Shown one piece after another: positions 35,801-37,299 of a DNA stretch of 64,000 bases. Each line of letters starts with the position of its first letter. Position 1 is the stretch's first letter. The stretch spans positions 7,351,181 to 7,415,180 of the forward strand of contig NC_064040.1 in the NCBI RefSeq assembly GCF_932526225.1, given 5' to 3'. The position numbers and the translations under genes were made by a program. The notes under the pieces are model-generated. The model saw only the letters and a list, made by a program, of their open reading frames with translations. It did no database searches and had not been told where the DNA came from. Origin of the DNA: Nematostella vectensis (lineage: Eukaryota; Cnidaria; Anthozoa; Actiniaria; Edwardsiidae).

Positions 35801-36102
35801 GTCAAATTGGAGCCCTTAAACCTTCTAACAATATAGCGAAACCCACCCCGTTTATACATATTCACTCTTTTTTTTTTTTGCAGGAGTTAACAAAGGCAAT
35901 AGACCTTGAGGGGTGCGAACTTTCAGAATGTAGTTTAGACAAAAAACAATTTGCTTTCCAAATAAAGCCTAAAGGACAAAGAAGATATTATTTCTTCCAT
36001 GCAGAAACAGAACAAGACCAGCAAGAGTGGATGCAAGCTATCTGCTTTGCCAAAGCATCAGGAAGTATAGGCGATGGGTCGCAAGCTTGTGTTGTGCAGT
36101 AG
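17816..36102 (+). CDS. Small PH-domain protein, 2 coding exons
   Basis: Exon 1 is 17816-17968 (51 codons, donor GAA|GTAAGT). Exon 2 is 35884-36102 (acceptor TTTTTTTGCAG, 72 codons plus stop). The junction is in phase 0, giving a 123-aa protein. It is essentially one pleckstrin homology domain: GWLFKRSKLSKKWDKQW starts the first strands, and the C-terminal helix holds the invariant tryptophan in DQQEWMQAI. PH domains bind phosphoinositides or proteins at membranes. The human counterpart was not recognised. The 17,915-bp intron contains the whole Polinton; without it the intron would be about 1.46 kb. A polyA signal AATAAA is at 36584-36589. Confidence 0.85.
18562..18566. repeat. Target site duplication, left (ACTCG)
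   Basis: ACTCG precedes the left terminus AGTAGTAGGG and is repeated at 35019-35023 right after the right terminus CCCTACTACT. Read as 6 bp the flanks do not match unless one terminal base is reassigned. Confidence 0.8.
18567..19042. repeat. Left terminal inverted repeat (476 bp)
   Basis: Begins AGTAGTAGGGTTTTGGCGC and pairs with 34650-35018. From 18716 it is a tandem array of about eleven ACCTGTCAATCACTTTGT units with spacers CACGTGAxxxCCACGCCC, AAAAAA or CAAG. The outer 150 bp are unique sequence with TTTTGGCGC (18577-18585) and TGCGCATGCGCG (18671-18682). The length difference from the right arm comes from repeat number. Confidence 0.9.
19032..19059. repeat. GC-rich palindromic repeat, copy 1
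   Basis: GGGGGAGCTCGAGGGGACTA, then GTCTCTC. A member of the GAGCTCGAGGGGCTAGCCTC family, placed just before the PolB promoter and straddling the inner edge of the TIR. Confidence 0.6.
19075..19100 (+). promoter_or_regulatory. PolB promoter box (GAC class)
   Basis: GAAAAGTGG then TTTAAAGAC (19092-19100). The preceding CTTCACATCTAAAAA.GC block is repeated upstream of the TFIIB-like gene. The box ends 18 nt before the second ATG (19119). Confidence 0.65.
19101..23027 (+). CDS. polB: Family B DNA polymerase, protein-primed type
   Basis: 1,308 aa, intact. Exonuclease motifs: YADFESF (D498/E500), FHNLSGYDSHLF (642-653) and YLESDVLLLAD (804-814). Polymerase motifs: A YLDANNLYGWAMS (902-914), B KLMNNSVFGKTMEN (1038-1051), C FTDTDSLMY (1136-1144). 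An endonuclease VII-like Cys/His block (CHIC..DHCHLTGKYRG..HNACN, 598-629) sits between ExoI and ExoII. The ~490-residue N-terminal part has a SAP/Rho-N-like helix pair (10-40), a DGPIPEINVPILKP motif (77-90) and a C/H cluster (438-461). It would replicate the linear element from its ends; a terminal-protein role for the N-terminal part is inference. Residue 7 (ATG at 19119) is an alternative start: it fits the 17-19 nt box spacing of the right-arm genes and matches the start of the EsV-1-7-like gene. The 3' end overlaps the integrase tail-to-tail by 52 bp. Confidence 0.97.
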   Translation: MAGLIEMENLKVKDLKALAKERGIPRYYWMRRDELVGALTSTSPPPPPRRVPLPKLVKGLPRPSRITPSNTSESILDGPIPEINVPILKPSQPPRSSRVQSLKHFANRAANLIKSELDKFADWILSYVPEPIKKTVKEAADKRVERLKERIKRLHEEVEDRFTPKEQQTALKGYLKTHGIAGQRGYDPKTFIARIKPKVLELISQQKKPIKVKFIFTCGFIKEDPATAQIEEELGYFHTEKPEIVTESTDLSDLFDTMTNYLLGLVELFQKQGSGWQFDQVEYFDINIDPFEPLSGSSYIPLPPKLASKKAIINVKNENDHECFKWAVTSAVYPREKDPQRFSKQMIENSEKFDWSGIEFPVSLKQIDKFEKQNQYTVNVFGYETKIYPLRISEKDPDNAINLLLISDDETNHYCWIKNMMRLVSTQIDEFHHTRFLCCRCLNSFRCKQSLEKHSECCGNHEAVGIEMPKIDKDGNLPHIKFKNYNRKMRVPFVVYADFESFTENIDTCSPDGSKSFTKQYQKHKPSGFCYLIKCFDGDISPPELVRYTAESPDEDIPQLFVESLESDIKKIYDKFRFPKKVKMTPKDKIAYNDATHCHICEGELGGDKVLDHCHLTGKYRGAAHNACNLDHKIPKFFPVIFHNLSGYDSHLFIKNLGTSEGKINCIPNNEEKYISFTKQIVVDSFTNKEGNKIDVKRDIRFIDSFRFMSASLDSLVGNMSRECFKNLAEYYEGEELQLLLRKGVFPYDWFDGFSKLDATQLPQREAFHSKLNDTDISEEDHLHARRVWEAFGMGTMRDYHNLYLESDVLLLADVFENFRDVCLKNYGLDPAWYYTAPGLAWDAALKTTKVRLELLTDYDMLLMIEKGIRGGVSMISNRHGEANNPYMKEYDPDLPTKYITYLDANNLYGWAMSNPLPTHGFRWMGDQELSGWRDRPCILEVDLEYPHHLHDLHNDYPLAPESIGLGNVDKLVPNLNDKTKYVIHHETLRLYVSFGLKVTKIHRGVTFEESAWLEPYIDLNTDLRAKATNDFEKDFFKLMNNSVFGKTMENIRNRVDIRLVTDEKQAKKLISKPNYQHRTIFCENLAAIHMKKTKLIFNKPVYLGMSILDLSKTLMYDFHYNFVKPKYGEDAKLLFTDTDSLMYEIETKDFYEDISGDVRSMFDTSNFPKGHPSGIEVGVNKKVIGMFKDEAGGQQITEFVGLRAKLYSYKMDEGEEEKKCKGVKRAVVKKSIGFDDYKDCLFGKKPQMRLMNVIRSHKHDVYTETVNKVALSHEDDKRVICDDGIHTFAHGHFRTLLGGGSVSSGTT
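22976..23968 (-). CDS. int: Retroviral-type integrase (RVE, DDE)
   Basis: 330 aa. The catalytic triad is visible: D75 (QADLLFMP), D137 (VDPGTEF) and E172 (QAFVERANRT), with 34 residues between the second D and E as in D,D35E integrases. Residues 1-60 are a helical N-terminal region without a clear HHCC zinc site. The C-terminal part (about 285-320) is rich in beta-type residues and may be an SH3/chromo-like DNA-binding domain. It would insert the element into host DNA and create the short target duplication. It is convergent with PolB (52-bp overlap) and divergent from the capsid gene, with only 33 bp between the two start codons. Confidence 0.95.
   Translation of the reverse strand: MSNESRLSKIYYSTDGYWKGYSAIYKLASVAKVSEAEAKRWLEKQALWQIYLPAPKYVPRPHWTVNKPNQIHQADLLFMPHDNVGRKTYRYALVVIDIASRYKDAEALTTKDSSGIAKGFEKIYSRKLKWPHTVIVDPGTEFRGEVTKIMKKKGVTIQRSEAGNHRAQAFVERANRTLAERLFSHQYAQEMISDDRSRVWVKRLPDVLKTLNSQPIRITGKEPVKSIGLKEVDIDPPTYKRPVGLDEVRLPPGVRVRYLLAPGEEEGGERRRATDPIWSLKVFDLSRSVVSVGQPVLYYLSEGAPRRSFVREELQVVPEDTEPPPNSVLK
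23968..23976 (+). promoter_or_regulatory. Capsid gene promoter box (GAT class)
   Basis: TTTAAAGAT, 25 nt before the capsid ATG. Its first base is the last base of the integrase start codon on the other strand. Confidence 0.65.
23987..23995 (-). promoter_or_regulatory. Integrase promoter box
   Basis: On the minus strand TTTTAAGAA, 18 nt before the integrase ATG. It is a weaker match to the element's box but at the usual distance. Confidence 0.45.
24002..25240 (+). CDS. mcp: Major capsid protein (double jelly-roll type)
   Basis: 412 aa. Beta-rich throughout, with segments typical of Polinton/adintovirus capsid proteins: FNPSSASPGETLYINIPKL near the N-terminus, NNVGRNLVSRLKILFGGETL, PLDHPILGEHGVFYPKAL, RRSMTGILCLFTESY and a C-terminal ITCYMFVVADALM. 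Such proteins form trimeric capsomers of an icosahedral shell. The position before the packaging ATPase and in a run of structural genes agrees. Fold assignment is from family knowledge, not a structure prediction. It is shorter than many Polinton capsid proteins but has no break. Confidence 0.88.
   Translation: MAQAISEKINPNRIPREPFGLKAESSLNRITFNPSSASPGETLYINIPKLAENVVIVPGSVSLLFDLNVTGHANNTLVNNVGRNLVSRLKILFGGETLQDTQRYDLFQTYHDLYLQAEDREDRIKQGISSENMRKLRTNAGDKATSDAKEVALAAVHNTKYCIPLDHPILGEHGVFYPKALPHPLIFEITLAPVSDVVVYADTVKTPTYTITNLELEYACISSEYLAREALSAYQVGRGFFYENVILHKTFTISKPNDGVINEHINLPRRSMTGILCLFTESYTGGARDSEKFVNPSITSININVDGMPNRLYSKGMTPPDLWESVKKRFGREGVKQKDFYANNKFALWVDLRAHPDNSIHGGGLVLNNTRDGVKLEMKRKVGGTGNITCYMFVVADALMEVMNSNLRAIMY
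25237..25245 (+). promoter_or_regulatory. Degenerate promoter box, ATPase gene
   Basis: TTAAAAAGG overlapping the capsid stop codon, 23 nt before the ATPase ATG. A weak match, supported mainly by spacing. Confidence 0.4.
25269..25895 (+). CDS. DNA-packaging ATPase (A32/FtsK-HerA type)
   Basis: 208 aa from the first ATG at 25269; the frame is open upstream to 25248 but without ATG. Walker A GPTNCGKT (16-23), Walker B LLVLDDC (94-100), then LSVWVLTQQLTS, the sensor-like strand typical of viral packaging ATPases. It would pump the element's DNA into preformed capsids. It lies 28 bp downstream of the capsid gene. Confidence 0.93.
   Translation: MEELREKVPFHCIITGPTNCGKTKYLTEQLRGPFRHVFEYIVLICPTYAKNKSYRRFAHGDKRFLVLSPDASNTDEINELLTDCAVLFSGTNTLLVLDDCAVSKDLKQRSNKFINLAFSGRHEGLSVWVLTQQLTSIAKPFRDNVACVVTFHNPSQIGTKTLFEDYGGDLDVETRKKFVELLKTEKYSRLCFCLRHPFQNYLEIPATR
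25890..25917. repeat. GC-rich palindromic repeat, copy 2
   Basis: GTGAGCTCTAGGGCCAGCCC then CTCGA, overlapping the ATPase stop codon and followed directly by the next promoter box. Confidence 0.55.
25922..25930 (+). promoter_or_regulatory. Promoter box, 180-aa gene
   Basis: GTGG-TTTAAAAAC, 24 nt before ATG at 25955. Confidence 0.6.
25955..26497 (+). CDS. Conserved-type element protein, 180 aa, unknown function
   Basis: The start is the ATG at 25955 (TAAGATGGC); the upstream extension has only a GTG. An acidic N-terminal tail (to about residue 35) contains a palindromic repeat translated as EGARGASSKGEPPE. The core (about 40-150) is helical, with DIKKLSAKDVEKYFVRYQ, VVSQVISYVVPVDD and a hydrophobic AGLLVLKGGRMVALASGLF near the C-terminus. 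It belongs to the structural gene run. No enzyme motif was seen; a virion or membrane-associated role is only inferred. The last codons run into a 22-bp tandem repeat. Confidence 0.75.
   Translation: MASVEDYMEEKPESEGARGASSKGEPPEDDVEVKRESLAILASLGTTKEFLGVGMSLGDIKKLSAKDVEKYFVRYQTVLGKQVTDGLVESALQVVSQVISYVVPVDDTEALSKDLQNDELVKRELSNFAGLLVLKGGRMVALASGLFRVAKHVKLTPSSQETSNKLQEVSSTPEQALEHT
25997..26037. repeat. GC-rich palindromic repeat, copy 3 (in CDS)
   Basis: GGGAGCCCGAGGGGCTAGCT, then CGAAGGGCGAGCCTCCCGA, inside the 180-aa gene. It is read in frame as EGARGASSKGEPP. Confidence 0.65.
26479..26580. repeat. Tandem repeat, 22-bp unit, ~5 copies
   Basis: AGCTCTTGAGCACACCTGAG-type units spanning the end of the 180-aa gene and the gap to the next gene. 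The stop codon TGA lies in the second unit. Confidence 0.9.
26587..26595 (+). promoter_or_regulatory. Promoter box (GAT class), 139-aa gene
   Basis: TTTAAAGAT, 24 nt before ATG at 26620. An inverted GATTCTTTA/TAAAGAATC pair lies between the box and the ATG. Confidence 0.65.
26620..27039 (+). CDS. Small membrane protein, 139 aa
   Basis: A charged N-terminal region (residues 1-70, with a Lys/Arg-rich KVASGKRVAEYNRRCREAL stretch) is followed by one hydrophobic segment (about 89-108, FTTVLSLVGIGFTALDMYM) and a short basic tail. Two palindromic repeats are translated in frame, as PEGAREASLSG (before the hydrophobic segment) and PAARGASLPN (in the tail). Probably a minor virion or viral membrane protein; function unknown. 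Confidence 0.75.
   Translation: MSDENQEVEQITKDPPPKNKSAAREKDPKKVASGKRVAEYNRRCREALAREMEREAEASSEDATRAETPHPEGAREASLSGAWIPELSFTTVLSLVGIGFTALDMYMRFYKKTPKTETFERPAARGASLPNATPKIGML
26833..26861. repeat. GC-rich palindromic repeat, copy 4 (in CDS)
   Basis: GAGGGAGCTCGAGAGGCCAG, then CCTCTCAGG, inside the 139-aa gene (EGAREASLSG). Confidence 0.65.
26983..27012. repeat. GC-rich palindromic repeat, copy 5 (in CDS)
   Basis: GCCGCTCGAGGGGCTAGCCT, then CCCGA, inside the same gene near its end (AARGASLP). Confidence 0.65.
27040..27048 (+). promoter_or_regulatory. Promoter box (GAT class), 74-aa gene
   Basis: TTTAAAGAT, starting one base after the previous stop codon and 26 nt before ATG at 27075. Confidence 0.65.
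27075..27299 (+). CDS. Very small membrane protein, 74 aa
   Basis: An N-terminal hydrophobic segment (about 12-28, DSAVIIGLAAGVGYVAKK) and a second weaker one (about 46-62, YAKWVAVLSGSMYLKDYL). It has its own promoter box and a good start context (AATCATGTC). Size and placement suggest a small virion membrane or capsid-vertex component; no homologue is recalled with confidence. Confidence 0.7.
   Translation: MSTENKLVKTFTDSAVIIGLAAGVGYVAKKAMKESFISDPSSSVTNYAKWVAVLSGSMYLKDYLETQKILPKAL
27304..27312 (+). promoter_or_regulatory. Promoter box (GAT class), 138-aa gene
   Basis: TCTAAAGAT, 19 nt before ATG at 27332. Confidence 0.6.
27332..27748 (+). CDS. Two-segment membrane protein, 138 aa
   Basis: Hydrophobic N-terminal segment (1-28, IAFMIGGAILNATAFVGGSYL), a charged helical middle likely to form a coiled coil (about 38-80, with EKYQQAMGDWQKKRQEYQDW) and a hydrophobic C-terminal end (about 120-138, YVGGGMLALGYVASRWI). 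Function unknown; part of the run of membrane-type proteins among the structural genes. Confidence 0.75.
   Translation: MASIAFMIGGAILNATAFVGGSYLARYLSSDATHVDKEKIRHDKALEKYQQAMGDWQKKRQEYQDWLTEQYNDKVRADENDKETDEAFKLYAQTHPDFDLKEPELSDYYRPSSNQKMGEMAYVGGGMLALGYVASRWI
27759..27767 (+). promoter_or_regulatory. Promoter box (GAT class), 340-aa gene
   Basis: CTTAAAGAT, 25 nt before ATG at 27793. A TTTCTTATCTT..AAGATAAGAAA inverted repeat lies between the box and the ATG. Confidence 0.65.
27793..28815 (+). CDS. Coiled-coil protein with hydrophobic C-terminus, 340 aa
   Basis: An acidic N-terminus (1-35), a globular middle (about 60-155), then a long charged coiled coil (about 155-240, rich in E/R/N with LREEEERNTEQMRKNNEER). 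The C-terminal ~100 residues hold two or three hydrophobic segments (FTVAAVVTAVGVVIGVIVSN at about 249-268; MVGAIASFIFRTAGEVVGFL; WLLIVAVVLYFVERF) and a basic end (KRRRKS). Probably a virion membrane or internal protein. Its last codons contain the promoter box of the next gene. Confidence 0.78.
   Translation: MDTDFDPTTEEGREDLNTTVDEDYDSLIPNDGEGRESWNERISNRFGRGASYVSRRLTDLWKTRNPGRAVPEYMELQNMGGSPSTDTLRVDLLLSKYPDLDENLVQISTDERGKQFISFYSARKGGWTRPERLYNEDRTVRKSVDDKIRSGKYKQIQIQLDELDATGNTLREEEERNTEQMRKNNEERSETTNQERLRAIDRKNEELSERNSVIDETLEENQLERENLEERMSLKDRVKAIFKKYGFTVAAVVTAVGVVIGVIVSNLKTGLTSVAKGVGDGLKTIGKKLGEILPGMVGAIASFIFRTAGEVVGFLAKNAWLLIVAVVLYFVERFKRRRKS
28792..28800 (+). promoter_or_regulatory. Promoter box inside coding sequence, penton gene
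   Basis: TTTAAAAGG, within the last codons of the 340-aa gene and 18 nt before ATG at 28819. The two genes are only 3 bp apart. Confidence 0.5.
28819..29442 (+). CDS. Likely penton / minor capsid protein, 207 aa
   Basis: Beta-strand-rich and about the size of a single jelly-roll. Segments include ENIILRIPAGQYTIETLKLQ, EAIFIHCDLVNASDSLQQG and the ending IRLILEIT, typical of minor capsid (penton) proteins of Polintons and adintoviruses. It would form the pentameric vertices with the major capsid protein. The name rests on pattern resemblance and synteny. Confidence 0.72.
   Translation: MVLLYIEGNVGDFTVYLEHPIEKPRFIALRGCAFHNRCNSLSSEGTVSDGENIILRIPAGQYTIETLKLQIDGGMRLGEKPISIRDSSLEVHRNVVLNEPLACLLGLKTRELEANTRHKIKTIGHEAIFIHCDLVNASDSLQQGAPSQVLASVELDEGKIYLNPSDPVRVSTTSVGYVSSLRLSIKGGDGNTIERGLYPIRLILEIT
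29438..29446 (+). promoter_or_regulatory. Promoter box, 201-aa gene
   Basis: CTTAAAGAA, overlapping the penton stop codon and 23 nt before ATG at 29470. Confidence 0.6.
29470..30075 (+). CDS. Membrane protein with flanking helices, 201 aa
   Basis: An N-terminal tail carries a perfect palindrome read as PRGVSPSG (about 13-20). A helix (about 26-50) is followed by two long hydrophobic segments (about 55-76 LSVVLGLLSVILGSSGLGTS, and 79-105 rich in G/V/L), then charged helices to the end (KDNKISDEEFSLILNEVDKF). Likely a membrane protein of the particle; function unknown. Confidence 0.75.
   Translation: MEEYNSIYPNVPRGVSPSGDNFRLQKTHDVLGSLEQEVKHYENVRKKYKRGQSVFSKLSVVLGLLSVILGSSGLGTSLSGFGIVVGVPLGALAGVFGLTSVGCAAVSKRLSQKVSKHDQTAAMAKAKVNSIRDLVSKALKDNKISDEEFSLILNEVDKFEALKLQIRQKSVREDEKNVNITKLRETVREEILKDLASRPAR
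29504..29525. repeat. GC-rich palindromic repeat, copy 6 (in CDS)
   Basis: A perfect 9-bp stem, CCCGAGGGG and CCCCTCGGG, around the loop TCAG, inside the 201-aa gene near its start. Confidence 0.75.
30138..30146 (+). promoter_or_regulatory. Promoter box, 508-aa gene
   Basis: TTTAAAAAC, 19 nt before the second ATG (30166) of the gene. Confidence 0.6.
30154..31680 (+). CDS. Large element protein, 508 aa, unknown function
   Basis: Aromatic-rich and globular from the N-terminus (FTEFVKRYPYYSRFRFSADG) to about residue 420. A Pro/Lys/Thr-rich linker (about 450-490) and a final hydrophobic segment (TITAFTAGLAWYLF, about 494-507) could anchor it in a membrane. No catalytic motif was recognised; in particular no adenain-type His-Asp-Cys set is evident. 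ATG at 30166 (residue 5) fits the box spacing and TAAGATG context better than 30154. It is the last plus-strand gene and is convergent with the minus-strand block. Confidence 0.75.
   Translation: MSYKMKFTEFVKRYPYYSRFRFSADGHGNVQFVFNGDEYDPFDKNGNLVKTLYHFPGNSWKPENIQDFLVADDTQAYKETIQQLFGFPKQYRLDARAEYKILPWDENPTRNNYVSFDVFITPKLKTHFVFRDIFTDSLLVFRTAKEASRWLDAPNLSYWSQALNFAMFCATAGCGVTRDMIDDSQVGSFYRFHIIFTIRRILNELQCPLPKDKLFSWNKNFYSEAAYQKLRTEFRTGGDFRFLGPINHGLGNVYNYDYHGLSSSNDKYKPYGTIDQLHDEWDAAKSDHEHMNHFEIEYLKDLRTGFQYEWFFPEKSMGLTKAGLSRINQSIEAFVYCILGAQVQTRSSIVGDSGSAQETKQVFTKLFESAVVENSISKSIQRYQFALQQARQKLDLAFALGCWLSPSYLVINNNTSIAGYNNKLQKATTDMKLGLNPINNEIKTIPKHNMGHSKIVLPHTESVTAHKPEPEAKTNPKPDVIKPTNTQHETNLATITAFTAGLAWYLFR
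31681..31892. other. Convergent intergenic gap
   Basis: Lies between the 3' ends of the 508-aa gene and the EsV-1-7-like gene. No gene, polyA signal or clear hairpin was seen. Confidence 0.5.
31893..32240 (-). CDS. EsV-1-7-like cysteine-rich repeat protein, 115 aa
   Basis: After a ~27-residue leader come about five repeats of the form C-x-H-(G/x)-R-x-x-x-x-C-x-x-C-x-G-x-x-x-C (for example CPHNRRKTRCRECNGGSICE). This spacing is that of the EsV-1-7 motif, described in the Ectocarpus virus EsV-1 and in the algal developmental regulator IMM; a metal-binding role is likely. The leader GLIEMEN..VKD matches the PolB N-terminus, so the two genes share a 5' region. ATG at 32222 (residue 7) is the better start by box spacing. 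A longer open frame (31820-32050) in another phase is treated as a shadow. Confidence 0.75.
   Translation of the reverse strand: MTGLIEMENQTVKDSKVSPVKRTTDYKCLHGRVKYYCKDCHGSQICPHNRRKTRCRECNGGSICEHRRARYVCKDCKGKGMCGHGKQRPFCKLCGGSQICEHDRQKHHCRTCNGN
32241..32249 (-). promoter_or_regulatory. Promoter box (GAC class), EsV-1-7-like gene
   Basis: On the minus strand GAAAAGTGA-TTTAAGGAC, directly before the first ATG and 18 nt before the second. Confidence 0.6.
32302..33126 (-). CDS. Ankyrin-repeat protein, 274 aa
   Basis: Six or so ankyrin-type repeats cover residues 25-215, recognisable from A..G(H/N)xE(I/V)V(K/R)LC and LG(A/D)D signatures (NGHTEIVKMCCESGA; GGHVEVLKVMGEY; NGHVEVLKLLREN; GNLEIVRLCLEWGA). 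The C-terminal ~45 residues hold basic RFRRKLEDELMPVAWHPDRF followed by WDWCMDEQEK, a non-ankyrin tail. Ankyrin proteins of large DNA viruses commonly contact host ubiquitin or signalling proteins; a host-interaction role here is inference. It has a strong GAC-class box. Confidence 0.85.
   Translation of the reverse strand: MDMQSAGSLTNLTVEDQAATLARWGAADFDAVMERAAWEGCVETVRLCKSWGATDFEKPMVRAAMNGHTEIVKMCCESGACDFVYPASMAAKGGHVEVLKVMGEYCADGGEAMTEAMGAAAAEGQVGVVELLIDLGADVDVGWATAEAAYNGHVEVLKLLRENFSEFDPDYAITPATESGNLEIVRLCLEWGATDLIVHMNYARFLGLHEIVAVLRAAWRWGLVHEELPEKLHKVRFRRKLEDELMPVAWHPDRFWDWCMDEQEKEMLEECFAR
33144..33152 (-). promoter_or_regulatory. Promoter box (GAC class), ankyrin gene
   Basis: On the minus strand AAAAGTGG-TTTAAAGAC, 17 nt before the ATG. 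TCTAAAAAA lies a further ~15 nt upstream, as before PolB. Confidence 0.7.
33248..34174 (-). CDS. TFIIB-like transcription initiation factor, 308 aa
   Basis: N-terminal motif DGPVPRINVPTLMP (22-35), near-identical in pattern to one in the element's PolB. A zinc-ribbon-like site follows: C64-x-H66 and C78-E-C-G-E (CLECGE, 78-83), ahead of a linker with REWGFYGHSDGKRSSNPSRV like a B-reader/B-linker. Two cyclin-type repeats come next: 157-200 (RKAIVFACIYYAYKMSGKCQ; TFGLSRKSCLKGLKIF) and 255-300 (RPQSFAVALTYYWVR; FSERTGVSELTISRKAREVA), the latter ending in the typical helix-turn-helix. TFIIB bridges RNA polymerase II and promoter DNA; homologues are known in several giant viruses. It probably directs host Pol II to the element's own boxes (inference). 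Confidence 0.88.
   Translation of the reverse strand: MGEQTVERTAEDRSPPPYNIPDGPVPRINVPTLMPEFALFDRALTKYETSRASLGDEDSSNTLCNHDDLVTEDGVTSCLECGEQMQRVIAHEREWGFYGHSDGKRSSNPSRVQVRRSEDRNIDKDVENMGFSGVIVAKANEIYTQVTKGQIFRGDPRKAIVFACIYYAYKMSGKCQTPKTLMETFGLSRKSCLKGLKIFSVNMPKDYLLHGTSPTVVDHIHDVMDRFSASPTQKGEVVQLYYRSKNRSSELNRARPQSFAVALTYYWVRLKGVDITLKKFSERTGVSELTISRKAREVATVLGTPGVV
34192..34200 (-). promoter_or_regulatory. Promoter box (GAC class), TFIIB-like gene
   Basis: On the minus strand AAAAGTGG-CTTAAAGAC, 17 nt before the ATG. About 40 bp upstream of it (CTTCACATCTAAAAA.GC) match the PolB promoter. Confidence 0.7.
34236..34262. repeat. GC-rich palindromic repeat, copy 7
   Basis: GCTAGCCTCTCGAGCTGCCT, then CTAGG, upstream of the TFIIB-like promoter. 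It is the counterpart of copy 1 at the PolB promoter. Confidence 0.6.
34346..34606 (-). CDS. Small single-pass membrane protein, 86 aa
   Basis: The frame is open up to 34738, but the upstream part is TIR repeat. ATG at 34606 lies 19 nt after a promoter box, so I use it. A polar N-terminal domain with a cysteine cluster (GPEHCCCNADYYEDSEYG, 34-50) is followed by one hydrophobic segment (about 55-75, VGFVAGAATIVLGVLAMLVS) and a basic tail. It is the outermost gene at the right end; function unknown. Confidence 0.65.
   Translation of the reverse strand: MTLKTEVKIRDGAATAGGCSVPEVNVSNTADAGPEHCCCNADYYEDSEYGSFDPVGFVAGAATIVLGVLAMLVSMPRYGEKRWVRY
34626..34634 (-). promoter_or_regulatory. Promoter box (GAC class), 86-aa gene
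   Basis: On the minus strand TCTGG-TCTAAAGAC, 19 nt before ATG at 34606. Confidence 0.6.
34650..35018. repeat. Right terminal inverted repeat (369 bp)
   Basis: Inverted copy of 18567-19042, ending CCCTACTACT. It contains about seven TGATTGACAGGT (or TGATCGACAGGT) units with GGGCGTGG and TCACGTGA between them, CGCGCATGCGCA at 34904-34915 and TTTCGCGCC at 34948-34956. Two CpG sites kept here are lost in the left arm. Confidence 0.9.
35019..35023. repeat. Target site duplication, right (ACTCG)
   Basis: Matches 18562-18566. Confidence 0.8.
35059..35091. repeat. (CTAT)n microsatellite
   Basis: Short TCTATCTATC tracts just outside the right end of the Polinton, in the PH-gene intron. Confidence 0.8.
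35692..35738. repeat. Short hairpin, 14-bp perfect stem
   Basis: CAAAGGAAATGTCA pairs with TGACATTTCCTTTG across a ~19-nt loop in the PH-gene intron. A (CAGT)n tract follows at 35744-35770. Role unknown. Confidence 0.6.
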
Positions 36103-36415
36103 CTATACAAAGCCTGGAAAGTATTGGCCACTTTTCAAAAGCTTATGGTACAGTAGCTGTACAAAACCTAAGAAATATGTGTGACAGTTCAAAAACTTGT
36201 TGTACTGTAGCTATACAAAGCCTCAGAAATACAGTTTGCGTGTCAGTTCACAAGCTTGTGTTGTGAAGTAGCCTCACAAAGCCTCAGACAGTTCACAATC
36301 TTGTGGTACAGTAGTTATACAAAGCTTCAGAAACGTGTGACAGTTCACAAGCTATACAAAGTCTCTGGGGGTATGGGCCACAGTGAACAGTACAGTAGCT
36401 ATGCAAAGGATCATG
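36085..36415. repeat. Degenerate tandem repeat, 40-65 bp units
   Basis: About seven copies of a motif like CAAGCTTGTGTTGTGCAGTA followed by GCTATACAAAGCCT, starting at the PH gene's stop codon and continuing into its 3' UTR. Open frames here are products of the repeat. Confidence 0.75.
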
Positions 36416-37299
36416 CCGTATGCATACCTGTCAACCTCCAAAAATCTTAAGGCTTGAGAATTCTTCGGGGGGAGGGGTGGGGTATATTCTTTTGGGGGGT
36501 AGGGGTGGGTTTAACTTTGCAGGTGTTTGCTGTATTAAAAGCTCTCACGAACAAATCCACTTATAGATCTCATGAGGGTGTTAAATAAATTGTGCTACAC
36601 AAGGGAATTATTGTTTCAAATATTTTAATAGAAAATAGGCAAAATGACGGTTTTCTATAGAATATTTTTTCGGAAGCGATAAAAATGGCTAGAAAAGTGG
36701 AAGATTTGGTGCTCAATGCGGGAGAACGGCAGAAGGGGTCCAAAATCTTGAGACTCCCGGCTAATGAGGGAGAGGTGACAGGTATGGGTGATGGGTCACA
36801 TGTTAGTATTGTAAAGTAGCTATAGTAGCAAGTAGTTGGTTAGACCAATGAAATCATTTTAGCTATTTATAGAATGTATATTTGGTTAGGGTCTTTAATT
36901 CTTTTAATGACTGTAAATAGAGTGTAGAAAATATGTAGATTTCAGATAAGGTAAAAATCTAGATTTTTAATGGACTACACTTCAATCATAGATTATTTTT
37001 TTTATGTTTACTTCACTCTTATTTACATTGTTATCGTTGTGATGCAAAAAATGAAAGCTAAATCTAACTTAGATATAAAGCATAAATTTTCACCCCCCAA
37101 GTCAACTTGTCTTTCGTTCTCTTATCTGGGTGCGCGTTTTTGTCGGGAAAAACGAAAAGTCTTCCAGGAAGTTCCGTGACGGGTTACCTGTGGTACGGAA
37201 ACACTTGTTCTGTCACTCGTGACAAGAGTTGTTCCGCATTCAAAACAATCGTCGCCAACTCCTTGTCCTGAAACCGCCTTCATTTCGAATTTTGGCATC

